A stretch of DNA of 64,000 nucleotides from Pseudomonadota bacterium (GCA_037200975.1 JBBCGI010000001.1:3189501-3253500); one strand, 5' to 3'. Shown: positions 43,053 through 53,285, counted from the stretch's first letter. The notes: a model not told the origin generated them from the sequence alone. Made by a program: numbers and translations.

Positions 43053-46000
43053 ATGTTCCTCTCCAACTTCAGCATCAAGCAGCCGGTCACCACGATCGCC
43101 ATCGTCATCGTGCTGATGTGCCTCGGGTTGCTCGCGCTGAAGAACCTGCGCGTCAACCAGATCCCGGACGTCGAAAACCCGGTGATGTCGGTCAACTTCC
43201 CGTATCCGGGTGCGTCGCCCGAAACGGTCGAGCGCGAGATCATCAATCGCGTCGAGAAGTCGCTGCAGAGCATTCCGCAGGTCTACGAGATGTACTCGAC
43301 CGCCTCGGAGAGCAACGCCAGCTTCACGATCATCTTCGACTTCAAGAAGGACATGTCCGAGGCCGGCGACGAGATCCGCAATGCGATCGCGTCGGTGCGC
43401 TACAAGATGCCGATCGAGATGCGCGAGCCGGTGCTGTACCGGCGCGACCCGTCCGCGGATCCGATCATGAACATCGGGCTGTCGTCGACCAAGCAGACGC
43501 ACGCGGAGATTTCGCGGCTGGCCGAGGACACGCTCGCGGACGATCTGCGCACCATCGAAGGTGTGTCCGTGGTCAATGTCGACGGCGCGCTGCATCGCGA
43601 ATTGTCGGTGCTGCTGCACGCGCAGAAGCTGCGCGAGTACAACGTGTCCGCCGGGGATGTGGTGAATGCGCTGCGCGCGCAGAACACCAACGCGCCGGTG
43701 GGCCGCGTGAAGGGCGAGCTCGACGAGCAGAACATCCGGCTGGTCGGGCGCATCGAATCCCCGCGCGATTTCAACGACATCGTCGTCAAGCGCCAGGGCA
43801 GCGAGATCGTTCGCCTCGGGCAGGTCGCGCGGGTCGAAGACGGTTTCGCGGAGCCGGAGAGCTACTCGCTGCGCAGCGGCCAGCCCAACGTGGGTCTGTC
43901 GGTGATCCGTTCGCGCGAGGCGAGCACGGTCACCGTCGCGGCGCGCGTGCGCGACAAGATCGAAGAGCTCAACAAGACGCTGCCCGAGGGCACCAAGCTC
44001 GAGGTCACGCGCGACGGGGGCGAGGAGGCGTCGGACAACCTCAACAATGTCATCCACGCGCTGATCTTCGGTGCGGGTCTCACCATTTTCGTGGTGTACG
44101 CGTTCCTCAATTCGTGGCGCTCGACGCTGATCACCGGCCTGTCGCTGCCGACCTCGGCGGTCGCCGCGTTCATCGCCGTGTGGCTGTGCGGCTTCACGCT
44201 CAATTTCATGACCTTGTTAGGCCTGTCGCTGGCCATCGGCGTGTTGATCGATGACGCCATCGTCGTGCGTGAAAACATAGTGCGGCACATGGAGCGCGGC
44301 GAGGACCGCATCACCGCCGCGCGTAATGGCACCGCGGAGATCGGCCTGGCGGTCACCGCCACCACGTTCTCCATCGTCGCGGTGTTCGTGCCGGTGGCAT
44401 TCATGGGCGGCGGCGCGGGCGAATGGTTCCGCCCCTTCGCGGTGACAGTCGTCTCGTCGGTGCTGGTCAGTCTGTTCATCTCCTTCACGCTCGATCCGAT
44501 GTTGTCGGCGTACTGGGGCGATCCGCCGGGCCACGGCACCGCGGAGCGGCGCGGCCTCGGCAAGGTGTTCGCGCGCTTCAACACGTGGTTCGACCACCAG
44601 GCCAATCGTTACGGCAAGGTAATCGAGTGGGCGCTGCATCATCGCCGCTACATGACCTGGGGCGCATTTGCGTTGCTGGTCGCGTTCATGGGATTCCAGC
44701 TGACGAAGGGCCGCAGCGAGTTCCTGCCGAAGTCCGACTACGGCACGCTCGCCATCGAGGTGCGCACGCCTTCGAGCACCAGTCTCGAATACGCGCGCAA
44801 CAAGGTGGAGAAGGCCGCCGAGCTCGCGCGCCTCATGCCGGAGACGAAGAACACCGACAGCCGCGTCAATGCCACCGGCGGACGGGTGTGGGTCGACGTG
44901 GGCAAGAAGACGGATCGCGACCGTTCGCTCACCGATCTCGCGGCGGATCTGCGCGGCAAGCTCGCGAGCCTGGTCGGCGCCGAATACGTCGTGCTCGACG
45001 ATCTGAACAACGGCGCGCGCAAGCCGATCCAGATTCAGTTCTACGGCACGGACTCGCGCCGGCTCATGGAGATCACCAACGATTTCATGGAGCGCATGCG
45101 CGGCATTCCCGGTGCCGTTGACGTGGGTCTTTCGGAGCAGGATCCCAAGGATGAGCTGCGCATCGAGCTCGATCGCGGGCTTGCCAACCAGCTCGGCATC
45201 TCGGTGAACGATGCGGCGCAGACCTTGCGCGTGGCATTCGCCGGCGTCGAAGTCGGCGACTGGGTCGATCCCACCGGCGAATCGCGCGATGTCGCCGTGC
45301 GCCTCGCGCCCGAGGATCGTGTCGATGCGTCCAACATCGAGCATCTGCCGATCTCGGTGGCCGGCACCGACATGATGGTGCCGCTCGAGCAGATCGCGAC
45401 GATCACCATCGACAAAGGCCCGGCGCGCATCCAGCACTACAACGGCAAACGCACCGTGACGGTGTCGGCCAACGTGCAGAACGTGGACGCGGGCACGGTC
45501 ACCAAGCAGGCGATGACGCTCGCGGAGACCATCGAATTCCCGCAGGGTTACGGCCTCGGACTGGGCGGCGCGTCACGCGATCAGGCCGAGCTGTTCGCCG
45601 AAATGGGCATCGCGTTGCTCATGGGTATCGGCGTCATGTACCTGGTGCTCGTGATGCAGTTCGGTTCGTTCACCGCGCCGCTGCCGATCATGCTCTCGCT
45701 GCCGCTGTCGCTTATCGGCGTGGTACTCGCGCTGACCGTGACTCACGGTTCGCTCAATCTCATGAGCCTCATCGGCGTCATCATGTTGATGGGCCTGGTG
45801 GCGAAGAACGCCATCCTGCTGCTCGACTGCGCGCGCGAGGAGGAGCGGCAGGGCATCGATCGCGAAGAGGCATTGATGCACGCCGGCCGCGTGCGTCTGC
45901 GGCCCATCCTCATGACGACGTTCGCATTGATCGCCGGCATGATGCCGGTGGCTGTCGGCATGGGCGAGGGTGGAGAGTTCTACAGCCCGATGGCGGTGGC

Positions 46001-46421
46001 CATCATCGGCGGAACCATCGTCTCGACCATGCTCACGTTGCTGGTGGTGCCGAGCTTCTACGACAGCATCGAGATCTCGCGCGAACGCTTCAAGCTCAAG
46101 CTGGCCGCACGTGCCGCGCTCGGCAATCCGCTGGTGGCTTTCATGGTGACGTTCGGCGAAGCACTGCTGACGATCACGCTCGGGCGCTTCCTGTATCGCG
46201 CGTCGCGCTGGTTGTTGAACATCGCGCCGCCCGAACATCCCGTGGAGCGCGCCGGCCGAATGGTGGAGTTCGCGGTGCCCGCCGGCTTCGACGCGCGTCC
46301 CGCGCCGTGGCAGAAGCGTCGCGGATGGGATGCGGAGGTGCGGCGCGTGAATCCCTATGCGGCGCGGCCGTCGAGCGATGTTGCCAGCCGGCTGCCGCCA
46401 GCGGATCGCTCCATCGGCTGA
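43053..46421 (+). CDS. RND efflux permease (AcrB/HAE1 family)
   Basis: 1,122 residues, inner membrane, proton-driven export. The N-terminal helix (SIKQPVTTIAIVIVLMCLG), first periplasmic loop, and the proton-relay helix with paired aspartates (GVLIDDAIVVREN) are typical. The second half has MSLIGVIMLMGLVAKNAILLLD and GMMPVAVGMGEGGEFYSPMA. The chain runs about 70 residues past the usual end, with an extra hydrophobic segment (VAFMVTFGEALLTITLGRF) and a basic tail, which is unusual. The branch looks closer to multidrug/solvent pumps of the MdtB-C or NolG type than to metal pumps (no metal motif). Substrate unknown. Confidence 0.93.
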   Translation: MFLSNFSIKQPVTTIAIVIVLMCLGLLALKNLRVNQIPDVENPVMSVNFPYPGASPETVEREIINRVEKSLQSIPQVYEMYSTASESNASFTIIFDFKKDMSEAGDEIRNAIASVRYKMPIEMREPVLYRRDPSADPIMNIGLSSTKQTHAEISRLAEDTLADDLRTIEGVSVVNVDGALHRELSVLLHAQKLREYNVSAGDVVNALRAQNTNAPVGRVKGELDEQNIRLVGRIESPRDFNDIVVKRQGSEIVRLGQVARVEDGFAEPESYSLRSGQPNVGLSVIRSREASTVTVAARVRDKIEELNKTLPEGTKLEVTRDGGEEASDNLNNVIHALIFGAGLTIFVVYAFLNSWRSTLITGLSLPTSAVAAFIAVWLCGFTLNFMTLLGLSLAIGVLIDDAIVVRENIVRHMERGEDRITAARNGTAEIGLAVTATTFSIVAVFVPVAFMGGGAGEWFRPFAVTVVSSVLVSLFISFTLDPMLSAYWGDPPGHGTAERRGLGKVFARFNTWFDHQANRYGKVIEWALHHRRYMTWGAFALLVAFMGFQLTKGRSEFLPKSDYGTLAIEVRTPSSTSLEYARNKVEKAAELARLMPETKNTDSRVNATGGRVWVDVGKKTDRDRSLTDLAADLRGKLASLVGAEYVVLDDLNNGARKPIQIQFYGTDSRRLMEITNDFMERMRGIPGAVDVGLSEQDPKDELRIELDRGLANQLGISVNDAAQTLRVAFAGVEVGDWVDPTGESRDVAVRLAPEDRVDASNIEHLPISVAGTDMMVPLEQIATITIDKGPARIQHYNGKRTVTVSANVQNVDAGTVTKQAMTLAETIEFPQGYGLGLGGASRDQAELFAEMGIALLMGIGVMYLVLVMQFGSFTAPLPIMLSLPLSLIGVVLALTVTHGSLNLMSLIGVIMLMGLVAKNAILLLDCAREEERQGIDREEALMHAGRVRLRPILMTTFALIAGMMPVAVGMGEGGEFYSPMAVAIIGGTIVSTMLTLLVVPSFYDSIEISRERFKLKLAARAALGNPLVAFMVTFGEALLTITLGRFLYRASRWLLNIAPPEHPVERAGRMVEFAVPAGFDARPAPWQKRRGWDAEVRRVNPYAARPSSDVASRLPPADRSIG

Positions 46422-46544
46422 CGAAAGGGATATGTCAAATTGTGTGGCGTTTAACACTTGGGTGAGACCGCGAGCCGCATCACGTCGGTTCCGCCGGGAT
46501 TCTGTAACCCTCCCGTTCGGGAAGCTCTTCGAGAAAAGCAGGGA

Positions 46545-47831
46545 ATGGACCACCGCCAGTCCACATTGGCCACATCTTCGATGGATACGGGCCAGACCAC
46601 TATTCGTGCATCTGTGCTCAATGAACAAGTCATCGAAGTCGCGCCGGGCTGGGTTGCCAATCTGGAGCAGGCACTGCCGCACGCGCGTTACCGCGCCATC
46701 GCGCTGTATGACGCCCGCGGCGAGGTGCTGCACTGCACCTCCACCGATTTCGGGATCGAATTCCGGCAGGCGCTGAACGATGCGCTGGATGCTTTCGTGC
46801 TGGGCGCCGCGCGCGAGTCGCGCTTCCTGCGCGGCGAAGGCACTCGCGCCGCCGTCATGCTGGCGCTGCGCGACCTGACTTCGGCGCTGCAGGGTGTATG
46901 CCTGCTGGTCGTCGAAGATTCACCGCTCGAGGACGAAGACCCGGCCGCGCGTTTCCTGACGCCCGCGGTCACGACGATCCTGGCCGACATCGCCTCCGAA
47001 GTTGCGCAGACGCTGCACGCGATGCCGCGTGTCAAACCTTCCAAACCGAAGCCACCGGTGCCGTTACCGCTCGAAGCGGTGTACGCGCAGATCCGCCAGC
47101 AGGAGGTCGTGTTGCGCGTGCAGCAACTCGTCCGCCTGCGCAAAGCCGAAGGTGTGCGGCGCTTCGAAGTGTTGCTGCGGCACATGGTGGACGGCGAAGA
47201 GACCTCGCCCGAACGCGTCATGCAGACGGCGGCCAATCACGGGCTCGCCTCGATGATCGACCGGCGCGTGATCGGCGAACTCATTGCCTGGCTGCATCGC
47301 AATCCCGCGGTGTGGAAAAAGGATCCGCCGTCGTTCTCGGTGAATCTGTCCGACGCGGCCGTGATCGAACCGCATTTCATCAGTTTCGTGGAGAACTGCC
47401 TGCGCAAGGCGGCGCTGCCGCCGGGACTCATCGGCGTGGAATTTTCCGAACGTGTCTGTCTCACGCATACGGAGCAGGTCGTGCCGGCGCTCGACGTGTT
47501 TGCGCGCATCGGCGTTCCGGTGGCCATCGACGATTTCAACGTGGTCGGCGCCGGCATGCCGATCCTCGATCATCCCGCGATCCGGTTGCTCAAGATCGAT
47601 GCCGAGCTCACGACCAATGCCCTGCAGCATCGCCTCACGCAGGCGCGGGTGGTGGGCCTCGTGCAGACGGCGAAGGTCATCGGATTGCAGACCGTTGCGA
47701 AGCGCGTGTTAGGTGGCGATCACAGCAACTGGCTCACCGCGCTCGGAGTCGATTTCGTGCAGAGCTTCGAAGTGTCGCCGCCGGTGGCCCTGGATTCGCT
47801 GCTGGCCCCGGCCTCAGGGCAAGTGGGCTGA
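46545..47831 (+). CDS. Degenerate EAL-domain protein
   Basis: 428 residues from the ATG at 46545; an ATG at 46581 is possible. An N-terminal region of about 170 residues has a roadblock- or GAF-like alternation but no clear family. The EAL domain (about 185-420) is recognisable: FEVLLRH (EVL for EAL, glutamate 208), FSVNLSD, VEFSE, VAIDDFNV (DDFN for DDFG), IRLLKID and DFVQSFEVSPP. The conserved glutamate of the AEGVE motif is replaced by lysine 386 (TVAKRV). The protein probably does not cleave c-di-GMP and may instead bind it or act through protein contacts. A PilZ gene converges on it. Confidence 0.85.
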   Translation: MDHRQSTLATSSMDTGQTTIRASVLNEQVIEVAPGWVANLEQALPHARYRAIALYDARGEVLHCTSTDFGIEFRQALNDALDAFVLGAARESRFLRGEGTRAAVMLALRDLTSALQGVCLLVVEDSPLEDEDPAARFLTPAVTTILADIASEVAQTLHAMPRVKPSKPKPPVPLPLEAVYAQIRQQEVVLRVQQLVRLRKAEGVRRFEVLLRHMVDGEETSPERVMQTAANHGLASMIDRRVIGELIAWLHRNPAVWKKDPPSFSVNLSDAAVIEPHFISFVENCLRKAALPPGLIGVEFSERVCLTHTEQVVPALDVFARIGVPVAIDDFNVVGAGMPILDHPAIRLLKIDAELTTNALQHRLTQARVVGLVQTAKVIGLQTVAKRVLGGDHSNWLTALGVDFVQSFEVSPPVALDSLLAPASGQVG

Positions 47832-47852
47832 AACCGGGAAAGTCCGCACTTC

Positions 47853-48161
47853 TTAGCGGGCGGTGTAGGCGTCCATCATGAGGCCCGTGCCGCCGCGCGA
47901 GACGTGCGCGACGACTGCGGTACGCCGATGTAGTTTGGTCACCGCGCCCAGGTTGATGGCAAATGCGAGCTCGACCTGCTGGCCTTTGCGCAGGCCGAGG
48001 TTGGTGGTTTCGACGAACACGCCAGTAGCGGAGAGGTTGATCGCGCGGCAAAGTTTCTTGCGGCCGGTCGGCGTCGTAATGTAGACCGTGGTCCGCGCAC
48101 GATGTCTCGTGTGCAACCGGCGCTCTACCGATTGAATCCCCGCTGTCGTCATTTTGCTCAT
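47853..48161 (-). CDS. PilZ-domain c-di-GMP-binding protein
   Basis: 102 residues. The c-di-GMP-binding signature is complete: RRLHTR (RRxxxR, about residues 14-19) and NLSATG (D/NxSxxG, about residues 43-48). The rest is a single PilZ beta-barrel (GVFVETTNLGLRKGQQVELAF). It should act as a c-di-GMP receptor, possibly on pili or surface polysaccharide. It lies 21 bases from the end of the convergent degenerate-EAL gene, and a large pilus cluster begins about 1.1 kb to the right, so a surface-behaviour role is plausible. Confidence 0.9.
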   Translation of the reverse strand: MSKMTTAGIQSVERRLHTRHRARTTVYITTPTGRKKLCRAINLSATGVFVETTNLGLRKGQQVELAFAINLGAVTKLHRRTAVVAHVSRGGTGLMMDAYTAR

Positions 48162-48255
48162 CGGCTCTCCTGAAGGGGATTATTGCCTTGCAAGATGGGC
48201 GATTTGATCGGAACTCAACTTAATGGGTTTCACGAAAAATTTCACGTTTTCAGGT

Positions 48256-49224
48256 TTACGGCGCGGGACGGGTCGCGTCTGCCACCTTCAGCCTGATGAA
48301 CACCGGGCAATGGTCCGACAACTTGCGTCGCTGGGCGTCCCGCGGCCGGAAAACAGCACGGCCGAAGGAGTTTTCGACCAGTCCGCGTGCCATCTGGCGG
48401 CTGAGAACGATGTAGTCGATGAAGCCGGTGAAGGTCTGGGAAGGCATGCAGTTTTCAAAGGATTGCCCTTCGGCCGTGTTGACAAGGTCGGCGCCAGGCG
48501 GGTCCGCGTCGTCGATCTCGCCCCACATCGACATTCCGGACGGTTCGCGGCGCAGATCCCGGTTGAAATCGCCTAACACGGCGAAGGGCTTATGTTCCGC
48601 GGCCCGTGCGTCGATCCAGCGCTCGAGGGCAGGGAGCTGGCGGGCGAGCTCGGCGCAGCTGGGTTTTGTCGAATCGAGCGGCTCTCGCGCGCAACCGGAC
48701 TTCAGGTGCACGGACAGCAGCGTGAGCTCCTGCGGCGTTCCCGGGAACACGTGCATCTCCGTGCCCCTGCGCACATCGTCGTCGAGAGACAGCTCGACGA
48801 GATCGGCGGCGCAGGCAAACGGGATGCCGCGGCGAATCGCAAAGCCGTTGTTCTGAACGGCGACGCGGCCAGAGAAGCAGAACTGGTAGTCCGGGAATAT
48901 CAGCCGGGCGGCATCGGCGCCGTCCACTTCCTGCAGGGAGATGATGTCGGCGTCGAGGAGACGCGCGTGTTTGCGTAGCGCCGCGATGTCTTCGCCGCTG
49001 CGGCTGAGTTCATGCGCAACGTCGCAGGGGATCGCGCGGCGCGCGCCGTCGCGTTGAGCATCGCGCGCTGTGCAGGCGGGGGTCAGTGCCCGTACTGTCT
49101 CCGGCGCCATGAACCATTCGAGGTTCCAGGTTGCGAGCTTGAGTGTTGTACCGCCGTCCGCGGCATTGGCAGAGCTCGTGGCGACGAGCAGCACGACGAG
49201 ACCAAATACATTGAGTGGGAGCAT
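48256..49224 (-). CDS. Exported endonuclease/exonuclease/phosphatase-family hydrolase
   Basis: 322 residues with a signal peptide (FGLVVLLVATSSANA). The EEP fold motifs appear in order: ATWNLEWF, IISLQEVDG (metal-binding glutamate), LLSVHLKSGC (catalytic histidine), VLGDFNRD and LSDHCPVF (catalytic aspartate-histidine). It is an active-looking metal-dependent phosphodiesterase or nuclease of the periplasm or cell exterior. The substrate is unknown: DNA, RNA and phospholipid are all within the family. Four cysteines in the middle could form disulfides, consistent with export. Same strand as the pilE gene 67 bases upstream; cotranscription is possible. Confidence 0.88.
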   Translation of the reverse strand: MLPLNVFGLVVLLVATSSANAADGGTTLKLATWNLEWFMAPETVRALTPACTARDAQRDGARRAIPCDVAHELSRSGEDIAALRKHARLLDADIISLQEVDGADAARLIFPDYQFCFSGRVAVQNNGFAIRRGIPFACAADLVELSLDDDVRRGTEMHVFPGTPQELTLLSVHLKSGCAREPLDSTKPSCAELARQLPALERWIDARAAEHKPFAVLGDFNRDLRREPSGMSMWGEIDDADPPGADLVNTAEGQSFENCMPSQTFTGFIDYIVLSRQMARGLVENSFGRAVFRPRDAQRRKLSDHCPVFIRLKVADATRPAP

Positions 49225-49291
49225 TCACGCGAGTATGCCCGCCGCGAGGCCGTCGGGGCAGCGCGCGTGCGCCCGCTGGAACGAGACGGTG

Positions 49292-49735
49292 TTAGCGGAA
49301 GCAGGCCGTCGTGTGATCGGCGCTGCTGCTGTCCAGAGCCTGCCTGGTTCCCGATTCCGTGATCGTGAACTGCGCGCACATCGTGTCATCCGCCTGGCCA
49401 CCGCCACTGACAGGCGTGGCCGTGGCCGTATAACCCGTAGCGGTACTGGCCACCGCAAGATTGTAGAAACCGCGTTCCGAAGTCGTCGGAAGGCCGAGTC
49501 CTCCGGTGGCGTGCGAATTCGGAAGATTCGCAGTGACGGTCACGTAGGTCCCGTACTGCAGAAAATGTTTTTCCTGCGTAGCCTGGAGTCGCAGCAGCGC
49601 GGTCGTGGCATCGGAGCGCTGTGCGCGCTGGAGATACCGCCGATAGCTTGGCACGGCGATGGAGGCGAGGATGCCGATAACCGCGACGACGGTGAGCAGC
49701 TCCATGAGAGTCAAACCCTGCTGACGGCTTCGCAT
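49292..49735 (-). CDS. pilE: Type IV minor pilin PilE
   Basis: 147 residues from the ATG at 49735, preceded by GGAG. The class III signal ends SRQQG, cleaved before LTLMELLTVVAVIGILASIAVPSY, with the glutamate at mature position 5. The globular part has the ERGFYNLAV and DTMCAQFTITESGTR segments and a final ACFR common to PilE/ComP-like minor pilins with a disulfide near the end. It is the last gene of the minor-pilin operon, after pilY1. Residue 1 of the mature pilin is leucine instead of the usual phenylalanine. Confidence 0.9.
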   Translation of the reverse strand: MRSRQQGLTLMELLTVVAVIGILASIAVPSYRRYLQRAQRSDATTALLRLQATQEKHFLQYGTYVTVTANLPNSHATGGLGLPTTSERGFYNLAVASTATGYTATATPVSGGGQADDTMCAQFTITESGTRQALDSSSADHTTACFR

Positions 49736-49795
49736 CGGTCGCTCCAATATTCGAAGATCACTCGAAGAATTGTTCATGATTTGCCTCGTGCTGTC

Positions 49796-52700
49796 TCACG
49801 GCTGGTCGACGTCTCTGCGCCAATATGTACGCACCGAGTCGGAGACATTCACGCACTTGCCGAGAACGTGCATACCCGCCAGACATACGGTCGATGTTCC
49901 GCCGAGCGCATCCGCAATGGTTCCACGCAAGACGCCGACATTGACGCCGCCCAGAATTCCCTCGTGAATCACCGACTCGTACAAATCGGCGTTGGTGAAT
50001 AAACCGTCGTTGTTCAAGTCGAGTGCGGGGCGTCCATTGTCGACGCGCAGGGCGTACACGCGGTTGATGCTGGTCGGGCGGCAGGGTTCGTCGCTGCTCG
50101 CGGCCTGTGGGATGTACGAAGTGAACAGGACAACGCCGTTTACGGTGGTCGCCTCGTTGAGCACCTTTTCGCCCGTAGCGGTGGTGGCGGTACCGGTGGG
50201 ATCGAACACGAACATCCAGCCAGGAGCGCTCGTCGCCACGGTTGATGTGGCCGCATTAGTGGCGTTGAGTGTGACCAGGCCGGTTGTCGCTTCCGTGATC
50301 GGCGTCAGTGCGTTGTTAGCCGAGAACTTGGCAAACGGCTGCTTATCACGCAGCGAATAGAAGCGGTCAAGTGCGGGTTTATGCAGCGGATGGCCGCGGT
50401 AGCCCGATCCAATGGCGATGTTGTAGTAAGGATCCGAGCCACGTCGCTGGATCAATGCCACGTCCGGAGCGTTGTAGAACCGGCGCGTATTCGCGGCCGC
50501 CGCTGGCGACGCGGAGGCACCGGTCACCAGCCCGTTGCCCAGTTTCGCGAATACGCTGCCCGTGACCAGTGCAGTCGAGTCTTTGCCCGAGAAGATGTCG
50601 AAGCGGAAGATTCGACCGCCCAGATCTGCGGCGTACATGCGATCGGCAAAGCCATCGCTATTGGTATCAAGCACGGAGATACGACCCGGAATCGAGTTGC
50701 CCATCGCGGCCAGGTTGAGGTCATGCGACGTGTTATTGCCTGCGGACCAGAGCAACGCGCCGCTCTTGGCGTCAACCATGAAAATGTTGTTTCCGGAGGT
50801 ATCGTTTACCTGTACGTAGTTTTCCTGCACCGAGTCATAACCGCCGCCAAAAATCAGTACCAGCTTCTGATTGTTCTGCGTCTTGTCACTGACCGCGACG
50901 CGAGCAACAGTGGGTGGCGACCAAGTTTCGCCGACGTCGGCGAGCACGCCAGGGCCGTCCTTCCACATGAGTTTGGGAGTGTCGGGGTTGGTGACGTCGA
51001 GTGCGTAGTAATACTTGCCGCCGCGACGCATGCCCATGAACAGCCACACGAGATCGCCATCGGCGCTCTCGATGATGCCGTCGCTGTCCTTGTCGAGGCG
51101 CAGGATGCGCACGTCGCCGTCCAAGCCGTAGCTACGCTGAGTTGCCGAGGGATCGACTACCAGGGTCTTGAGGCGCGGGAGCAATTCCTGCGGCACGAAA
51201 GCCCATTTCTCCACACCGGTCTTCGCGTCTACCGCGTGCAGGTAGCCATCATTGGTTCCGACGAACACGACGTCTGTCGGGTCGGTGGCCGTGCCGCCAT
51301 AAGTGACGACCGAAGGCTGTGAATGCAGTGGGTCGCCCATGCGCTTGGGCGAAGTGCTCTTGGCGAAAGCGAGCACGTCGGCACGTGTCGGCGTCCCCGA
51401 GACAGTGTCGAGAATCGTGCTGGTCACGGCGGTCGCGTCGATCGCAACCATGTCTTCGAATGATCCGGCCGGATTTGCGCCGATGTGAGTCAGCACCTTG
51501 CGAGTGGTGGGCAGCTTGTTGGCCGCACCACCTTCCGTCACCTTGTTGCCATCGGCGCTGGCCGACCAGAAGCTCTTGGTTCCATCCTTGAAGAATCCCG
51601 TCGTACTGTCGACTGCGTCGACCGCCGCACCGCCTGTATCGCCGCTGATGATCAGTTTGGGCTGGAGCGGTCCCGTACCGTCCGGATCTTCGGTCGTCGC
51701 GAGCTTGTACTTCTTGAGGTTGCCGTCCCAGCGCAGATGGTCGTCCGAGTTGAATACGGCGAAGTACAGATCGTCTCGACTCGCGGCGCGGTTGAAGGAG
51801 TTGACGCCGATGGACGCAGTCGCAAACGTCGAACTGATGTTCGAGATTTCCGTCGCAATGGCCGTGAGTGCCGCCGACAACTGGTCGGTGTTCGACGCGA
51901 GGTAACGGACGCCACCGCCGTCCGTGGCGACTTCCGTTAGAAAGTTGAGGGCCGGCTGATCGCTGGTCGGACCGAAGCCGATCGTGAAGGTTTTCACGCG
52001 CTGCTTGCCTGTCATTGAATCCAGGAGGTCGGTGGTATCGCGAGCCAGGTAGCTCGACATTTCATCCAGACAGCGCCCCGCATTTGCTCGCGAGGCAGGG
52101 GTGCCAGTCGATGGGCCTAGCGTGGTGTCACCGGGCTGGCCCGTGCATGCACCGCCGTACAAAGCCGTGATGTCAGCGTCGTCCTGGTTGTCCCACGTGG
52201 GGCGGCCGTCGGTCAGCAGAATATTGAAGTTGCGCTGACAGGATTCGGTGATTGGGCTTTTGTAGGTGTCGCTACTCGAAGTTGCATTGGTGTCGAGCCC
52301 GGTGGTCTTGCCCCATTTGATTTTCTGGCCGGCCCAATATCGGCCAGCTTCGCGCAGCGTTTCCGAAAGGGGCGTACCGCTGTTCACGGTGAAACCATTC
52401 ACCTTGTCGATGATGTTGGCGCGTTCAGTCGTGACGTCCGCAACAGCGTTCGTGATGACGCCGCCCTGGTATTCCGGGTCGGTGTTGTTCGAAGCCCCGG
52501 TGTTTTCTCCATTGAAGCGCATGACGCCAATGTTGACGTCATCGATGGACGAGACCATGTCGAGCACCGAGTTCTGCACGGCGCGCAGGCGTTTCAGATT
52601 CACCGTAGTGGCGGGCTGTGCGTTCCATCGCACCCAGCGTTCGCTGTAGAAAGTGTAGGTGGTGTACTGCGACCAGTTGATTGCCGAGGCCGACCCGCTC

Positions 52701-53266
52701 CAGGCCGCCGAAGCCGTGGCCTGACCGTTGCGCGGATATTTGGAGGCATTCGCCGCGTCGATGCCATGGATGCCGTTGTCGGCGGCGCACTCCACGTATT
52801 GCGCCTGGCCGCCTGTCTTCAGATCTTCCCAGGCCTTGTTGGTTGCATTGTATTGGGCCGCCTTGCCGGTCCAGCGTCCGGACGGGGCGCTCGCGGCACT
52901 GGCTGTAGCTTTTGCGAGCTTGTCGCAAGTCTGCCATCCGGCGTCGGTGCGAATGTAATTGGTGGACGCGCAGGTCGGCGGAGTCGCGCCGGTGCCCGTC
53001 GTGAAAAAGATCCGGTTGTAACTGCCATTGCAATTGCCGGAATTGCTGCCGTAGCTCCCGGTGGGACTGAAGGTGGCGTGGTCATCGTTCACGTCGCTCG
53101 CGTCCATGCTCATCGACGTATCGATGATGAACAGGATGTTCGGCTTAACGGTTGTGATTGCGCCGACGTAGATTTCACTGTCATCCGCAAACGCCGGCGT
53201 CAGCGAGCTCAAGGCCAGGCCGAGCCCGAGAAGAATGCTGGAGACGCGTTTTTTCATGGTCCGCAT
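49796..53266 (-). CDS. pilY1: Type IV pilus tip/adhesin protein PilY1
   Basis: 1,156 residues with a signal peptide. A von Willebrand factor A domain (about residues 35-450) carries the metal-dependent site DTSMSMD and LLTDGRPTWDN. The C-terminal half is the PilY1 beta-propeller (FVGTNDGYLHAVDAKTG, WLFMGMRRGGKYYYALDVTNP). Calcium-binding loops DKDSDGIIE, DTNSDGFAD and DLNNDGLFT are visible. PilY1 sits at the pilus tip with minor pilins and affects assembly, adhesion and surface sensing. Fourth-codon ATG (53257) is an alternative start. Gene order pilX - small protein - pilY1 - pilE. Confidence 0.95.
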   Translation of the reverse strand: MRTMKKRVSSILLGLGLALSSLTPAFADDSEIYVGAITTVKPNILFIIDTSMSMDASDVNDDHATFSPTGSYGSNSGNCNGSYNRIFFTTGTGATPPTCASTNYIRTDAGWQTCDKLAKATASAASAPSGRWTGKAAQYNATNKAWEDLKTGGQAQYVECAADNGIHGIDAANASKYPRNGQATASAAWSGSASAINWSQYTTYTFYSERWVRWNAQPATTVNLKRLRAVQNSVLDMVSSIDDVNIGVMRFNGENTGASNNTDPEYQGGVITNAVADVTTERANIIDKVNGFTVNSGTPLSETLREAGRYWAGQKIKWGKTTGLDTNATSSSDTYKSPITESCQRNFNILLTDGRPTWDNQDDADITALYGGACTGQPGDTTLGPSTGTPASRANAGRCLDEMSSYLARDTTDLLDSMTGKQRVKTFTIGFGPTSDQPALNFLTEVATDGGGVRYLASNTDQLSAALTAIATEISNISSTFATASIGVNSFNRAASRDDLYFAVFNSDDHLRWDGNLKKYKLATTEDPDGTGPLQPKLIISGDTGGAAVDAVDSTTGFFKDGTKSFWSASADGNKVTEGGAANKLPTTRKVLTHIGANPAGSFEDMVAIDATAVTSTILDTVSGTPTRADVLAFAKSTSPKRMGDPLHSQPSVVTYGGTATDPTDVVFVGTNDGYLHAVDAKTGVEKWAFVPQELLPRLKTLVVDPSATQRSYGLDGDVRILRLDKDSDGIIESADGDLVWLFMGMRRGGKYYYALDVTNPDTPKLMWKDGPGVLADVGETWSPPTVARVAVSDKTQNNQKLVLIFGGGYDSVQENYVQVNDTSGNNIFMVDAKSGALLWSAGNNTSHDLNLAAMGNSIPGRISVLDTNSDGFADRMYAADLGGRIFRFDIFSGKDSTALVTGSVFAKLGNGLVTGASASPAAAANTRRFYNAPDVALIQRRGSDPYYNIAIGSGYRGHPLHKPALDRFYSLRDKQPFAKFSANNALTPITEATTGLVTLNATNAATSTVATSAPGWMFVFDPTGTATTATGEKVLNEATTVNGVVLFTSYIPQAASSDEPCRPTSINRVYALRVDNGRPALDLNNDGLFTNADLYESVIHEGILGGVNVGVLRGTIADALGGTSTVCLAGMHVLGKCVNVSDSVRTYWRRDVDQP

Positions 53267-53285
53267 GGTCTAACTCCTTAGAATC

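Noticed and set aside
122..48575. Recurrent GTTAGGC word with rare TTA leucine codons
   Set aside because: I counted about nine copies on both strands, close to the seven to eight expected at 65% GC, and TTA codons also occur in other contexts.
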